The notes: generated by a model from the sequence alone, not told the origin. Positions 17,088-25,876 are shown, numbered from the stretch's first letter. The stretch: 64,000 nt of DNA from Paraburkholderia sp. SOS3 (GCF_001922345.1 NZ_CP018812.1:1798001-1862000); one strand, 5' to 3'. A program made the numbers and translations.

Positions 17088-17714
17088 TCAGTCGAGTTTG
17101 ACCTCGAAACCGCGCCGCACCGCGGGCCGCTCGAACATCATCTGATACCAGCGATGCACGTTCGGGTAGTCGGCGAGATCGACCTTATGGCGTTCATGGC
17201 GCCACGCCCAGCCGAGAATCGCGAAATCGGCGACGGACAGATCGCCCGCCACGTATTCGGTCTTGCCGAGGCGCGTATCGAGCACCGAGTAAAGCCGCCG
17301 CGTTTCCGCGGAAAAACGCTTGAAGCCGTACGCGCGGTCGCTTTCCGATTGCAGCGCTGCAAAGTGATGTACCTGGCCAGGCATCGGCCCGAAGCCGCCC
17401 ATCTGCCACATCAGCCATTCGAGCACCGGCACGCGATCGCGCAGGCTCTTCGGCAGGAATTTGCCGGTTTTTTCGCCGAGATAAAGCAGAATCGCGCCCG
17501 ATTCGAACACGCTGATCGGCTGCCCGTCCGGTCCCTGCGGATCGACGATCGCCGGGATCTTGTTGTTCGGGCTGATGCGCAGGAACTCCTCCTGGAATTG
17601 CGCGTTGTTGCCGATGTCGATCGGCTTGACCGTGTACGGCAGTTCCATTTCCTCGAGCGCGACGCTGATCTTGCGTCCGTTCGGCGTGGCCCAGGCGTAG
17701 AGCGTGATTGTCAT
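17088..17714 (-). CDS. glutathione S-transferase, YfcG/YghU-like (Nu class)
   Basis: 208 aa. The thioredoxin-fold N-terminus reads MTITLYAWATPNGRKISVAL with the TPNGRK motif of the YfcG/Ure2-like group, and the glutathione-binding ISPNNKIPAIVD and FESGAILLYLGEKTGKF segments follow. The helical C-terminal domain includes MWQMGGFGPMPGQVHHF, another YfcG-group mark. Such enzymes often act as glutathione-dependent disulfide reductases or peroxidases. The ATG is chosen by homology; the frame continues 22 codons upstream, and the Shine-Dalgarno is weak. It lies between a second GST and zur on one strand. Confidence 0.9.
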   Translation of the reverse strand: MTITLYAWATPNGRKISVALEEMELPYTVKPIDIGNNAQFQEEFLRISPNNKIPAIVDPQGPDGQPISVFESGAILLYLGEKTGKFLPKSLRDRVPVLEWLMWQMGGFGPMPGQVHHFAALQSESDRAYGFKRFSAETRRLYSVLDTRLGKTEYVAGDLSVADFAILGWAWRHERHKVDLADYPNVHRWYQMMFERPAVRRGFEVKLD

Positions 17715-17795
17715 GTCGTGGTGGAGTGAAAGTGAGTTGATCGCGAGGCGTCTGCGTATGTCTGCGTCTTGCGCACGCACGCAGTCTCACGTTCG

Positions 17796-18422
17796 TCAGG
17801 TGAGCGGGAAATCGACGTATTTGCGAAAACCCGAACGCGTCGCGAGGCGCGAATACCAGCGTTCGAGATTCGGCAGCGACGGCCGCTCGACCCCTTCGAG
17901 GCCGAACCAGCGCTTCGCATACGAGCCGATCACCACGTCGGCCAGCGTGAATTTTTCACCTTCGATGTAAAAATGCTTCTGCAATTGCGCATCGAGCATC
18001 TTCCAGATGGCGCCGACCGCGTTCACGTCGGCGGCGAGCTTCGTGGTGTCGCGTTGTTCGGCCGGTGTGCGCACGACGGCGAGAAACACGGGCCGTTCGG
18101 CCGGCACGAGCATCGCGAGCGTCCAGTCGAGCCAGCGGTCGATGCTCGCGCGCGCTTTCGGGTCGTTCGGATAGAGGCTGCTCGATTCCCCGTATTGCAT
18201 CGCAAGATAGCGAAGGATGGCGTGCGATTCCCACAGCACGTAGTCGCCGTCGACGATGGTCGGAATACGGCCGGTCGGATTCATCGCGAGATAGTCGGGC
18301 GTGTCGTTGCGCCCGAATTGCAAGCCTGCATCGATGCGCTCGTATGGCAGCACGAGCTCGTCGCAGCACCACAAAACTTTCTGAACGTTGACGGAATTGC
18401 TGCGTCCCCAGATCGTAATCAC
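17796..18422 (-). CDS. glutathione S-transferase family protein
   Basis: 208 aa from a GTG start. The N-terminal thioredoxin-like half has ITIWGRSNSVNVQKVLWCCDEL, MNPTGRIPTIVDGDYVLWES and HAILRYLA; the C-terminal half has FTLADVVIGSYAKRWF. The GTG at 18420-18422 is chosen because the family starts there and AAGGG lies nine bases upstream; the frame is open about 60 codons further but that leader is Arg-rich and unlike the family. Likely a detoxification enzyme conjugating glutathione to electrophiles. It precedes a second GST by 81 bases. Confidence 0.9.
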   Translation of the reverse strand: MITIWGRSNSVNVQKVLWCCDELVLPYERIDAGLQFGRNDTPDYLAMNPTGRIPTIVDGDYVLWESHAILRYLAMQYGESSSLYPNDPKARASIDRWLDWTLAMLVPAERPVFLAVVRTPAEQRDTTKLAADVNAVGAIWKMLDAQLQKHFYIEGEKFTLADVVIGSYAKRWFGLEGVERPSLPNLERWYSRLATRSGFRKYVDFPLT

Positions 18423-18626
18423 CGGCGAAATCCCTTTTATGACAAGGTTGGCAAGCCGCCCACATGCGCGGCGTTCAATCGTTAACGATACACGAAGCCG
18501 AATCATCCGACCGAAGCGCAAGGACACCGCGGCGCGCGACCTATTCGCGTCGTAGGCATTGCGTACAATGAGCGCTCGCCGCGAGAGCGGCATCGACAAC
18601 ACGCGTCACTGACCACGAGGCATTGC

Positions 18627-20336
18627 ATGGCCCGCATCGTTCCCGACGACTGGAAGCACGTCGCCGCCGCCGGCGCCGCCGCCCGCGAAATCGAAACGCT
18701 GAAGCTGCTCGAAGAGGCGCTGCCCGCCGGCTACACCGTCTATCACGGCGTGCATTGGACGCGCGTCAATCAGGGCTTTTCGGTATTCGGCGAAGCGGAT
18801 TTCGTGATCGTCTCGCCGTCGGGGCGCGTCATGATCGTCGAGCAGAAAACGGGCTTTCTGCGCGAAACGCCGAAGGGCCTCGTCAAGGCGTACCTGCAGA
18901 CCGAGCGTAACGTGGCGATTGCGCTCGCGCGCACGATCGAAGGCCTTCATCGCCGCTTCACCGCGGCCTTCGGCGCGGGCGCGTATTTCATCGAAGGGCT
19001 GCTGTACTGCCCCGATCATGCAGTCAAGGACGCGGCAATTGCCGGCGTGGACCCGGCGCGTATCGTCGACGCGACGAAGAAGGAGCGACTCGCCGCGATC
19101 ATCCGCGAAGCGCTGCCGGCCGACGAGCCGCGTTTGCCATGCGCGGCCAAGATCCATCATTTCCTCGCCGACGAGCTGTCGCTGACGCCCGATGCGAGCG
19201 CGCTGGTCGGACAGGCGGGCACGCTCGTCACACGGCTCGCTGGCGGCCTCGCGACGTGGGCGCGCCGCCTCGAATTCACACCGTTCCGGCTGCGCGTGAT
19301 CGGCACGGCCGGTTCGGGCAAGACGCAGCTCGCGGTGCAGGTGATGAACGACGCGGTCGCGCGCGGCGAGCGGCCGCTTTACGTGTGCTTCAACCGGCCG
19401 CTCGCCGATCATATTGCGCGCGTCGCGCCGCCCGAAGCGAAGGTCGCGAACTATCACCAGCTCTGCGACTGGATTGCGCGCGACAGCGGCCGCACGCCGG
19501 ACTTCGCCGCGCCGGACGTATTTGCGCAGCTCGAAACGGTATTCGCGCAGACGCCGATCGATTCGCGCTGGCAATACGACGTGCTGATCGTCGACGAAGG
19601 GCAGGACTTCCGCGAGGCATGGGTGCCGGCGCTCGAGCGCGTGCTGCGGCCGGGCGGCGCGTGGTGGTGGCTCGAAGATCCGCTGCAGAATCTTTATATG
19701 CGCGAGCCGGTCGCGCTGCCGGGCTGGACCGTGCTGAAGGAATCGACGAACTACCGCAGTCCGCGCGACATTCTCGAGTATCTGCGCGACGTGGTCGGCG
19801 CAACGGTGCCGCATGCGGCCGGTCTTACCGCGGCGAGTCCGTTCGACGGCTCCGACATCGCGCTATCGATCTACGACGAAGCGCAAGCCGCCGACAGCTG
19901 CGTCGACGCGACGAAGCGCGCGATCACGCAGGCGCTGTCGCTCGGCTTTCGCAAGCAGGACATCGTCGTGTTGTCGTTTCGCGGGCGCGAAGGCTCGGTG
20001 CTCGCGTCGCTCGATCAGTTGGGGCCGCACCGCGTGCGCAGCTTCACCGGCAAATACGATCTGTTCGGCAACCCCGAGTACCGTGATGGCGACGTGCTGC
20101 TCGAATCGATCTATCGCTTCAAGGGGCAGGCCGCGCCGTGCGTGATTCTCACTGAAGTCGACTTCGATGCATTCGACGAGCGCAGCGCGAGGAAACTTTT
20201 CGTCGGTGCGACGCGCGCGACGATGAAGCTGATCGTCGTCGCATCGGAGCGTGCCGCGCGGCATCTGCAGCGAGGCACGGGCGAAGCAGGCGAAAACGCC
20301 GGGATGGCCGCGGTCAGCCCCAGCGCGACGCATTGA
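18627..20336 (+). CDS. NERD-domain superfamily 1 helicase/ATPase
   Basis: 569 aa. Residues 1-110 look like a NERD nuclease-related domain (GEADFVIVSPSGRVMIVEQKTGFL, matching the D...ExK nuclease core). A UvrD/Rep-like motor follows: Walker A GTAGSGKTQLA near residue 226, Walker B LIVDEGQDF near 322, the arginine segment ESTNYRSPRDI, and a C-terminal IYRFKGQAAPCVILTEVDF, then KLFVGATRATMKLIVVAS. Proteins of this design are proposed to act on damaged or foreign DNA or RNA; none is well characterised. GAGG precedes the ATG. Its 3' end overlaps the convergent downstream gene by 23 bases. Confidence 0.85.
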   Translation: MARIVPDDWKHVAAAGAAAREIETLKLLEEALPAGYTVYHGVHWTRVNQGFSVFGEADFVIVSPSGRVMIVEQKTGFLRETPKGLVKAYLQTERNVAIALARTIEGLHRRFTAAFGAGAYFIEGLLYCPDHAVKDAAIAGVDPARIVDATKKERLAAIIREALPADEPRLPCAAKIHHFLADELSLTPDASALVGQAGTLVTRLAGGLATWARRLEFTPFRLRVIGTAGSGKTQLAVQVMNDAVARGERPLYVCFNRPLADHIARVAPPEAKVANYHQLCDWIARDSGRTPDFAAPDVFAQLETVFAQTPIDSRWQYDVLIVDEGQDFREAWVPALERVLRPGGAWWWLEDPLQNLYMREPVALPGWTVLKESTNYRSPRDILEYLRDVVGATVPHAAGLTAASPFDGSDIALSIYDEAQAADSCVDATKRAITQALSLGFRKQDIVVLSFRGREGSVLASLDQLGPHRVRSFTGKYDLFGNPEYRDGDVLLESIYRFKGQAAPCVILTEVDFDAFDERSARKLFVGATRATMKLIVVASERAARHLQRGTGEAGENAGMAAVSPSATH

Positions 20337-21261
20337 CGAGCGTGCCCGAACGCGTTTGCGCATCCCACCAGATCACGCGCAGCAGCGGCGCCGCCTGCGC
20401 GATGCGCAGCGCCTGCACCGGATCGCTTTCGATGAAATGCGTGACGCCGCAGCGCAATGCCGCCGCGGCCTTGTGCGCGGCGGCGCCGAGCGGCGTTTCG
20501 TCGTGCCTGTCGGGCACGCGCATCACGAGTTCGAGGTGCCCGAACCCGTGGCGTTCGAGCCACGCGCGCGTGCGTTCGAGGTCCGTTTGCGGCCGGCCCG
20601 TGATGACCGCGCGCACATGCTGCAAGTCGATGCCGGGCAGCGCCTCATACGGTTGCAGCGCATCGCGCTCGGCGAGCGCCGCGGCCAGGTCGGCGTCGTA
20701 ACGCGTGAGCGGCACATCGGGCAGCAGAATGCCGTCGAGGTCGATCGCGTAGGTTGCATACTCGTGATCGTGCGACATCGATTGTGCGGCGCCGGCTTCG
20801 ACCTGCAGCCAGTCTTCACGATACCCGTCGGTGTATGCCTGGCGCTCCCATGGGAACAGCGCGAAATAGCCGCTCGCATCGTTGGCGAAGTCGGGGCGGA
20901 TGCGACTCAGTTCGTCGAAGGCGCCTGTCAGCGTCTTGACGACGAGTCCATGCTGTTCGAGAAACGCAATGCAGTCGACGAGCGTAAAGCCGCGGCCCGC
21001 GATGTCTTCGCATAGCAGCACTTTCGAGCCCGGCGACGGCAGCGGCAGCGACGAATCCCATGTGACGTGGCGCGCACGGCGCTCGTAGCTCAGGAACGCG
21101 ACGGGCACGCCGATGCTGTGCGAGGCCATCAGCGCGAGCGGCGCGCCGCCGCGCAGAATGCCGATGGCGGCTGAAAATCCTTCTGCGAGCAAGGCGGGCT
21201 GCAACGATTCGATCCAGTGGTCGAGCTGTTCGTAAGTGAGCGGAAGAACGGGCTTTTTCAT
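20314..21261 (-). CDS. phosphoribosyltransferase-HAD domain fusion protein
   Basis: 315 aa with two parts. Residues 1-140 resemble a type I phosphoribosyltransferase: IGILRGGAPLALMASHSIGVPVAFLSY and the PRPP loop variant VLLCEDIAGRGFTLVDC (usual form VDDxxxTGxT). From about residue 165 a HAD-like domain begins with AIDLDGILLPDVPL and continues through VITGRPQ and FIESDPVQALRIA. The first HAD motif retains DxD, so phosphatase or phosphotransfer activity is possible; the substrate is unknown. Similar fusions occur in stress-response loci in other bacteria, but I cannot match one closely. Convergent with the NERD helicase. Confidence 0.7.
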   Translation of the reverse strand: MKKPVLPLTYEQLDHWIESLQPALLAEGFSAAIGILRGGAPLALMASHSIGVPVAFLSYERRARHVTWDSSLPLPSPGSKVLLCEDIAGRGFTLVDCIAFLEQHGLVVKTLTGAFDELSRIRPDFANDASGYFALFPWERQAYTDGYREDWLQVEAGAAQSMSHDHEYATYAIDLDGILLPDVPLTRYDADLAAALAERDALQPYEALPGIDLQHVRAVITGRPQTDLERTRAWLERHGFGHLELVMRVPDRHDETPLGAAAHKAAAALRCGVTHFIESDPVQALRIAQAAPLLRVIWWDAQTRSGTLVNASRWG

Positions 21262-21470
21262 GGGCTGGCGTTCGGTTGCGTTCTGGGCGCGAATTGATGT
21301 TGGAAGAGAGCCGATGGGTCGATACGCATGCGCCGCCGGCGTGACGGCTTTTTCGGGATGGAGGCGATATTATGCATGCGGTTCACCGGGTGCGCGCTCA
21401 GGATCGTGCTTCGCATGCGAACAAGCGCACGGTGGACCACCACGAACAACGGAAAAGAACAGGCCAGGTC

Positions 21471-22058
21471 ATGCGGGAAGAACATGGGAAACTGCGCGGG
21501 AAACTGCGCGGGAAACCGCGCGAAACGCGGTGTGTGCCGGCGCGGCATGCGAGCCGCCGGGGACTCGATGCGATATGTCACAAGCTGACCTTTGCGATAC
21601 TCGGATGCTGCGTCGCAGCGGCGGCTCATGCGACGCCGATGGCGCTCGACGTGACAGGCAAGATTGCGAACACGACGGACAGCGCGCATCACGTGTTTCA
21701 TTTTTCGGAAGCGCAGATTCTCGCACTGCCCGCGCACTCGATTACGACTTCCACCTCCTGGACGCCGAAATCGACCTTCACGGGCCCGCTGCTCGCGGAT
21801 ATCCTGAAAAAGGTGGGCGCGTTCGGCAAGCGCATCGAAGTGCACACATACGACGACTACACCTACACGGTGCCCGTGTCGGACACCGATCGCTACGGCG
21901 TGATCGTCGCGTATAGCATGAACGGCCAGCGGCTCAGGATCAGGGATTTCGGACCGCTTTTCCTCATTTATCCGCGTGACGCGTACCCGGCGGAGCTGAC
22001 CGGCGCGGCCACGGATGCGAAATTCGTATGGCAGATCAAGGCTTTGATCATCAAGTGA
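21471..22058 (+). CDS. secreted molybdopterin-binding-fold protein, cysteine-free (COG3915-like)
   Basis: 195 aa from the ATG at 21471. A hydrophobic stretch FAILGCCVAAAAHA looks like a signal peptide, and the mature part ALDVTGKIAN...FHFSEAQILALPAHSITT, FTGPLLADILKKVG, DDYTYTVPVSD, FGPLFLIYPRD resembles the sulfite-oxidase molybdopterin fold. The mature protein has no Cys, so the usual molybdenum ligand is missing; a binding or sensing role is more likely than redox catalysis. Start uncertain: GTG 21534 would give a shorter leader. The first codons contain three 12-bp repeats (GGGAAACTGCGC, 21486-21521). Its last 31 bases overlap the next gene, implying translational coupling with the sensor kinase. 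Confidence 0.75.
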   Translation: MREEHGKLRGKLRGKPRETRCVPARHASRRGLDAICHKLTFAILGCCVAAAAHATPMALDVTGKIANTTDSAHHVFHFSEAQILALPAHSITTSTSWTPKSTFTGPLLADILKKVGAFGKRIEVHTYDDYTYTVPVSDTDRYGVIVAYSMNGQRLRIRDFGPLFLIYPRDAYPAELTGAATDAKFVWQIKALIIK

Positions 22059-23923
22059 CGCAAGGGCGGCCGACGTCGCCGGCGTCGATGCGCCGCGCGC
22101 TGCATCCGTGGCGGCGCCGCATCGTTTATGTGTTGATCTGGCTGACGGCCCTTGCTGCGCCGACCGCGGCGATCGGCTACCTGTTGTACGCGACGCTGCT
22201 GAGCCCGCGCGTCACGCAGCTCGCGGATTCATACGACGGCGTCTACTGGGACGCGGCGCAGTTGCAGATTGCCTATGCGCGTCTCGAAAGCCAGTTGCTT
22301 CAATACGAAACGGGCATCGACGGCGACTACGCGAAGCTTCGGCTGCAATATCACGTGCTGCAGTCGAAGCTGCGCGTGATGGCCGGCTCGACGCGCCAGC
22401 TTGCCGGCAAGGCCGTGCAGTCCGAAGAGCAGCAGCGTGAAATCGCGGCGCTGGCCGGAATGCTCGACGCGCTCGGGCCGACGCTCGACGCACTGCCGCG
22501 CGACCCGACGCTGGCCGGCAACATCGTGCTCGAACTGCGTCGCCATTGGAACGAGATCAACCATCTCGCGCTGTCGCGCCGCTCTTCGGAAGTCGCGACC
22601 CGCGCGGCGCTCGATACCGATTTCCTCGCGAAGCGGCGCATGCTGTTCGCGGCGGTCCTCGTGCTGATGCTGCTGTCGGCGGCGGCGAGCGTGCAGCTCG
22701 TCGTCAACGCCCGGCGGCGCACGAAGCTCATCAGACAGCAGCGCGCCGCGCTCGAAGCCGAGCATCAGGCCACGCGCGCGGCCCGCGAAGCGAGCCTCGC
22801 GAAGGACGCGTTTCTCGGCATGATCAGCCACGAGCTGCGCACGCCGCTGCACGCAATCGTATCGTCGATCGAATTGCTCGGCTTCAATTTCCACTCCGAA
22901 GCCGATCGCAAGGTCATCCGCCGTCTCGAATCGGCTGCGCGCCAGCTCGAAACGCAGATGAAGGACCTGACCGACTATGCGCGGCTCGGCGCGGGCAAGC
23001 TCGAACTGCGCGACGAGCAGTTCGAACCGCGCGAACTGCTCGCGTCGGTCGTCGACGAAAGCGAGCCGGCCGCGCACGCACGCGGCCTTGCATTCGCGAG
23101 CGGCGCAAGCGGCGTCGAGGGACTCGTCGAGTCGGACCCGCACCGCATCCGTCAGATCGTCACGAATCTTGTGACGAATGCGATCCGCTACACCGAAAAG
23201 GGCACGGTAACGCTGCATTTCGAGCAACGCAGCGACGCGCTCGCGATCGTGGTCAGCGATACCGGGCCCGGCGTGCCGACGGCGCAGCTTCCGTTGATCT
23301 TCAAGGAGTTCACGCGGCTCGACGAATCGCGCGCGCGGCGTTTCGACGGCGCGGGCATGGGGCTCGCCATCGTGCAGGGACTCGTCGACCTCTTTGGCGG
23401 CGAGCTTGCGGTCGACAGCGTCGTCGGCGTCGGCACGACGTTTACGGTGACGATCCCGGTGAAACCGGTCGAGCCGCCGGCCGCGGCAAGCCTGGGCCCG
23501 CGAGCGCGACGGCGCGGCGCGCGCCCGCGCGTACTGGTGGTGGACGACAACCAGCCCGTGCGCGAATCGCTGTGCGAGATGGTCGAGCACATGGGCTACG
23601 AAGGCGCGGCGGTCGGCGGCGCGGATGCCGCGTTCGCGTGGCTCGAGACGCAGCGGTGCGAACTGATCCTGCTCGACCTGCAGATGCCGGACAAGGACGG
23701 CTATGCGTTCATCGTCGAATTCAACGCCGACGAGGCGCGTGCGCGCGGCGTGCCGGTGATCGCGGTCACCGCTTACGCGCCCGAATTGCAGACGCATGGC
23801 GCGGCGCCGCTCTTCTTCGACTGTCTGACGAAGCCCGTGCATTACGACGTGCTGCATGCGGCCGTGCATCGGGCGCTGGCCGCGCAAGGGAGCACGGCGG
23901 GCGGCGCGGCCGCGGTTCTGTAA
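22028..23923 (+). CDS. membrane hybrid sensor histidine kinase with receiver domain
   Basis: 631 aa. TM1 is at about 30-57 and TM2 at about 205-226, enclosing a helical periplasmic domain of about 145 residues with no known sensor signature. The HisKA H-box is MISHELRTPLHAIVSS (His near 268); ATPase boxes are TNLVTNAIRYT, DTGPGVP and GAGMGLAIVQGLV. A receiver follows from about residue 500, with VLVVDDNQ and the acceptor Asp in LLDLQMPDKDG (near 549) and LTKPVH. The start codon lies inside the preceding secreted-protein gene, so that protein may be its signal partner. Phosphotransfer targets are unknown; a HTH-receiver protein is encoded convergently just downstream. Confidence 0.9.
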   Translation: MADQGFDHQVTQGRPTSPASMRRALHPWRRRIVYVLIWLTALAAPTAAIGYLLYATLLSPRVTQLADSYDGVYWDAAQLQIAYARLESQLLQYETGIDGDYAKLRLQYHVLQSKLRVMAGSTRQLAGKAVQSEEQQREIAALAGMLDALGPTLDALPRDPTLAGNIVLELRRHWNEINHLALSRRSSEVATRAALDTDFLAKRRMLFAAVLVLMLLSAAASVQLVVNARRRTKLIRQQRAALEAEHQATRAAREASLAKDAFLGMISHELRTPLHAIVSSIELLGFNFHSEADRKVIRRLESAARQLETQMKDLTDYARLGAGKLELRDEQFEPRELLASVVDESEPAAHARGLAFASGASGVEGLVESDPHRIRQIVTNLVTNAIRYTEKGTVTLHFEQRSDALAIVVSDTGPGVPTAQLPLIFKEFTRLDESRARRFDGAGMGLAIVQGLVDLFGGELAVDSVVGVGTTFTVTIPVKPVEPPAAASLGPRARRRGARPRVLVVDDNQPVRESLCEMVEHMGYEGAAVGGADAAFAWLETQRCELILLDLQMPDKDGYAFIVEFNADEARARGVPVIAVTAYAPELQTHGAAPLFFDCLTKPVHYDVLHAAVHRALAAQGSTAGGAAAVL

Positions 23924-23982
23924 CCCGCGGCCGTGGTTCCGTGACCACCGGCCCTGGCCCTGTGACCCGCGGCCAGGACCCG
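23920..23982 (+). repeat. three 21-bp tandem repeats starting at the kinase stop codon
   Basis: Units at 23920-23940, 23941-23961 and 23962-23982 share the pattern GTRACCCRCGGCC followed by G/C-rich sequence. The stop TAA of the kinase gene is inside unit one, and TGA occupies the same place in units two and three, in frame. A degenerate extra unit seems to extend into the last codons. Confidence 0.75.
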
Positions 23983-23992
23983 CGTGCGTAAC

Positions 23993-24880
23993 CTATACCC
24001 GGCGCAGCCGCTTCGACAGATCGGCCACCAGAATCGCCATCCGCGCGGGCTTCTCATAGCACGCAACGTCGAATGCGCGCACGATCTCGCTGATATCGGA
24101 CTCGCTGGCCTTGCCCGTCAGCAGTTCGCCGGTCAGCACGAAGATCGGCGCGTCGGGGTTTTCCGACGCGCGCACCGCGCGAATCGCGTTGGCCGATGTC
24201 TGATCGCCGAACAGCCAGTCGATCACGACGCCGTCGAATACTTGCGTCTGCAACGATTCGTTGAACGCCGCGAGACCGTACAGTGCCACGGCCGCGAAGC
24301 CGTTGCGTTCGAGATAGTCGCGCAGGTTGTCGGCCGATGCACGATCGTCGTCGACGACCGCGATCAGCGGCTTGTCGTTCTCGGCACGGCGCGGGTAGAT
24401 CTCGATCTTGTGGACTTCGAACGCGTTCTGATAGAGCGCGCCGTCGCAGCGCACGACGCGCCACTGGTCCTGCTTCGACCACGCGATGAATTCGGGCCGG
24501 CTGCCCGGCTCGATCGGTGCGCCGACCCAGGCGGTGCAGGCGATCTCGGCTGTGCCGACGCTGAACAGCGCCTCCTGTGCCGTTGCGCCGACCATGCCGG
24601 GGTCGAGCGACTGCGCGCCGAACAGTTGCGCGGCGGGCTCGTCGAACACTTCGGCGACTTTCCTGATCTGGGAGAGCGTCCATGGGCTGTTGCCGCGCAG
24701 TTTGCGATGGCCCTGCGAGAAGCTCAGGTCCAGGATGCGGCACAACTCGCTGGTTTGCTGGCGCTTGGCAATGCCGTGCCGGCTCATCAGTTCGCGCACG
24801 CGTTCGGCAACAGCGAGAGAGTCGGCGGAAAGGGCGTCGTTAGACATGCTGGATGTAGGTTCGGTCGTCGAGTTATTCAT
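23993..24880 (-). CDS. BetR-type HTH and receiver domain regulator
   Basis: 295 aa. The N-terminal half (VRELMSRHGIAKRQQTSELC, ILDLSFSQGHRKLRGNSPWT) matches the BetR HTH domain; a middle region of about 90 residues has no known fold signature; the C-terminal 120 residues form a receiver (LIAVVDDDRASADNLRDYL, acceptor Asp in GVVIDWLFGDQ, Lys in CYEKPAR). It therefore resembles a response regulator with an unusual order: DNA-binding domain first. It is convergent with the hybrid kinase, 69 bases away, and is its likely target (inference). Start uncertain; ATG 24847 is an alternative, and neither has a Shine-Dalgarno. Confidence 0.78.
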   Translation of the reverse strand: MNNSTTEPTSSMSNDALSADSLAVAERVRELMSRHGIAKRQQTSELCRILDLSFSQGHRKLRGNSPWTLSQIRKVAEVFDEPAAQLFGAQSLDPGMVGATAQEALFSVGTAEIACTAWVGAPIEPGSRPEFIAWSKQDQWRVVRCDGALYQNAFEVHKIEIYPRRAENDKPLIAVVDDDRASADNLRDYLERNGFAAVALYGLAAFNESLQTQVFDGVVIDWLFGDQTSANAIRAVRASENPDAPIFVLTGELLTGKASESDISEIVRAFDVACYEKPARMAILVADLSKRLRRV

Positions 24881-25022
24881 TGGGCATCGTGCGCCTCACG
24901 TATTCTAACGAGGAAGTGCATGCGAATTGCATCAGGATGACTACTGGATTGACGCATGACGTCCGGCGCCGATAAGACGAAGTGCTCCCTTCACTACGTC
25001 ACCGTCGCCGCGTGGCGTTTAT

Positions 25023-25064
25023 TCGGGTGTGCTCATTGGGGGCGCTCATTCTGGGGCGCTCATT
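25023..25064 (-). repeat. 13-14-bp repeats beginning at the gntR stop codon
   Basis: On the minus strand the gntR stop TGA lies in AATGAGCGCCCC, and near-copies (AATGAGCGCCCC again, then AATGAGCACACC) follow at 13-14-base spacing. The repeat unit therefore includes the stop codon. Confidence 0.7.
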
Positions 25065-25794
25065 TGGGCGCAATGTCGCGACGCACACGCATGATGTGCT
25101 GCTCGACGTAAAACGCCGCGGCATCGCCGTCTCCGTTCACGATCGCCTCGTAGATCAACCGGTGTTCGGACACATAGAGACGGATGCGGCCGATGTCGTA
25201 GATCGCGTCGTCCTTCAGACGCTTCCACAGCGGCTGGTTCATTGCCTTTGCAACTTCATCGGCGATCTTCACGAACAGCGCGTCGCCGGTCATGATGGCG
25301 AGCTGACGGTGGAACAGCCGGTCGCTGTCGTTCCACAGCGCGCGTTGCGCGGCGTCGGTTACATCGGTTAGCGAATCCATCTGCGCGAGATAGTGCTCGG
25401 CGATCTCGTCGCGCCGCGCGTGCATGGCCGCGCGCCTTGCAATAGCGGGTTCGAGCACGAGACGCACGTCGAGCGCCGAGGTCGGGCTGAAGTCGGCATC
25501 GGCGCCGAACGCCGCGCCGCCGCCCGGGGCCGTGGCGAGCCGCTGCAGCGCATCGGCGCACACATAGGTGCCGGAATTGCGCCGCGTCAGCACGAGCCCT
25601 TCGTTCTGCAATGCGCCGATGGCCTCGCGCACGGCGGGCCGCCCGACGCCGAAGCGCGCCGCGAGATCGCGCTCGGACGGCAGACGCGACTCCGGCGCGA
25701 ACTGCCCGTTGCGGATATCGGCGCGCATCCGTTCGGCGACCTGTTCGTAGATCTGTTTGGGACGAAACGGGTTATCGGGCGGCAGCAATGTCAT
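25060..25794 (-). CDS. GntR/FadR family regulator of hydroxyproline catabolism
   Basis: 244 aa. The winged helix is complete (QIYEQVAERMRADIRNGQF, LPSERDLAARFGVGRPAVREAI, GLVLTRRNSGTYV), followed by a helical FadR C-terminal domain with the metal-binding type pattern DVRLVLEPAIARRAA, DRLFHRQLA and EHRLIYEAIVNGD. It is divergent from the hydroxyproline dehydratase gene across a 195-base spacer holding a symmetric operator, so it most likely represses that pathway and is induced by trans-3-hydroxyproline or a product. Confidence 0.88.
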   Translation of the reverse strand: MTLLPPDNPFRPKQIYEQVAERMRADIRNGQFAPESRLPSERDLAARFGVGRPAVREAIGALQNEGLVLTRRNSGTYVCADALQRLATAPGGGAAFGADADFSPTSALDVRLVLEPAIARRAAMHARRDEIAEHYLAQMDSLTDVTDAAQRALWNDSDRLFHRQLAIMTGDALFVKIADEVAKAMNQPLWKRLKDDAIYDIGRIRLYVSEHRLIYEAIVNGDGDAAAFYVEQHIMRVRRDIAPK

Positions 25795-25857
25795 GACCGG
25801 GAAGCGCCTCGGTCGACTGATCCAGAATCAAACCAGTTCGACGCTGTTTTTTTGAAA

Positions 25858-25876
25858 TTGGTTGATATGGAACCAA
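25858..25876. promoter_or_regulatory. GntR operator candidate
   Basis: TTGGTT at 25858-25863 and AACCAA at 25871-25876 form a 6-7-6 inverted repeat in the spacer between gntR and the dehydratase gene. A second pair, ACCA and TGGT, overlaps it at 25872-25883. FadR-type regulators bind sites of GGT...ACC form, so this is a good match by family and place. Confidence 0.55.

Noticed and set aside
21471-22058. Functional molybdenum oxidoreductase call
   Set aside because: The mature protein contains no Cys to hold molybdenum; only the fold is supported.
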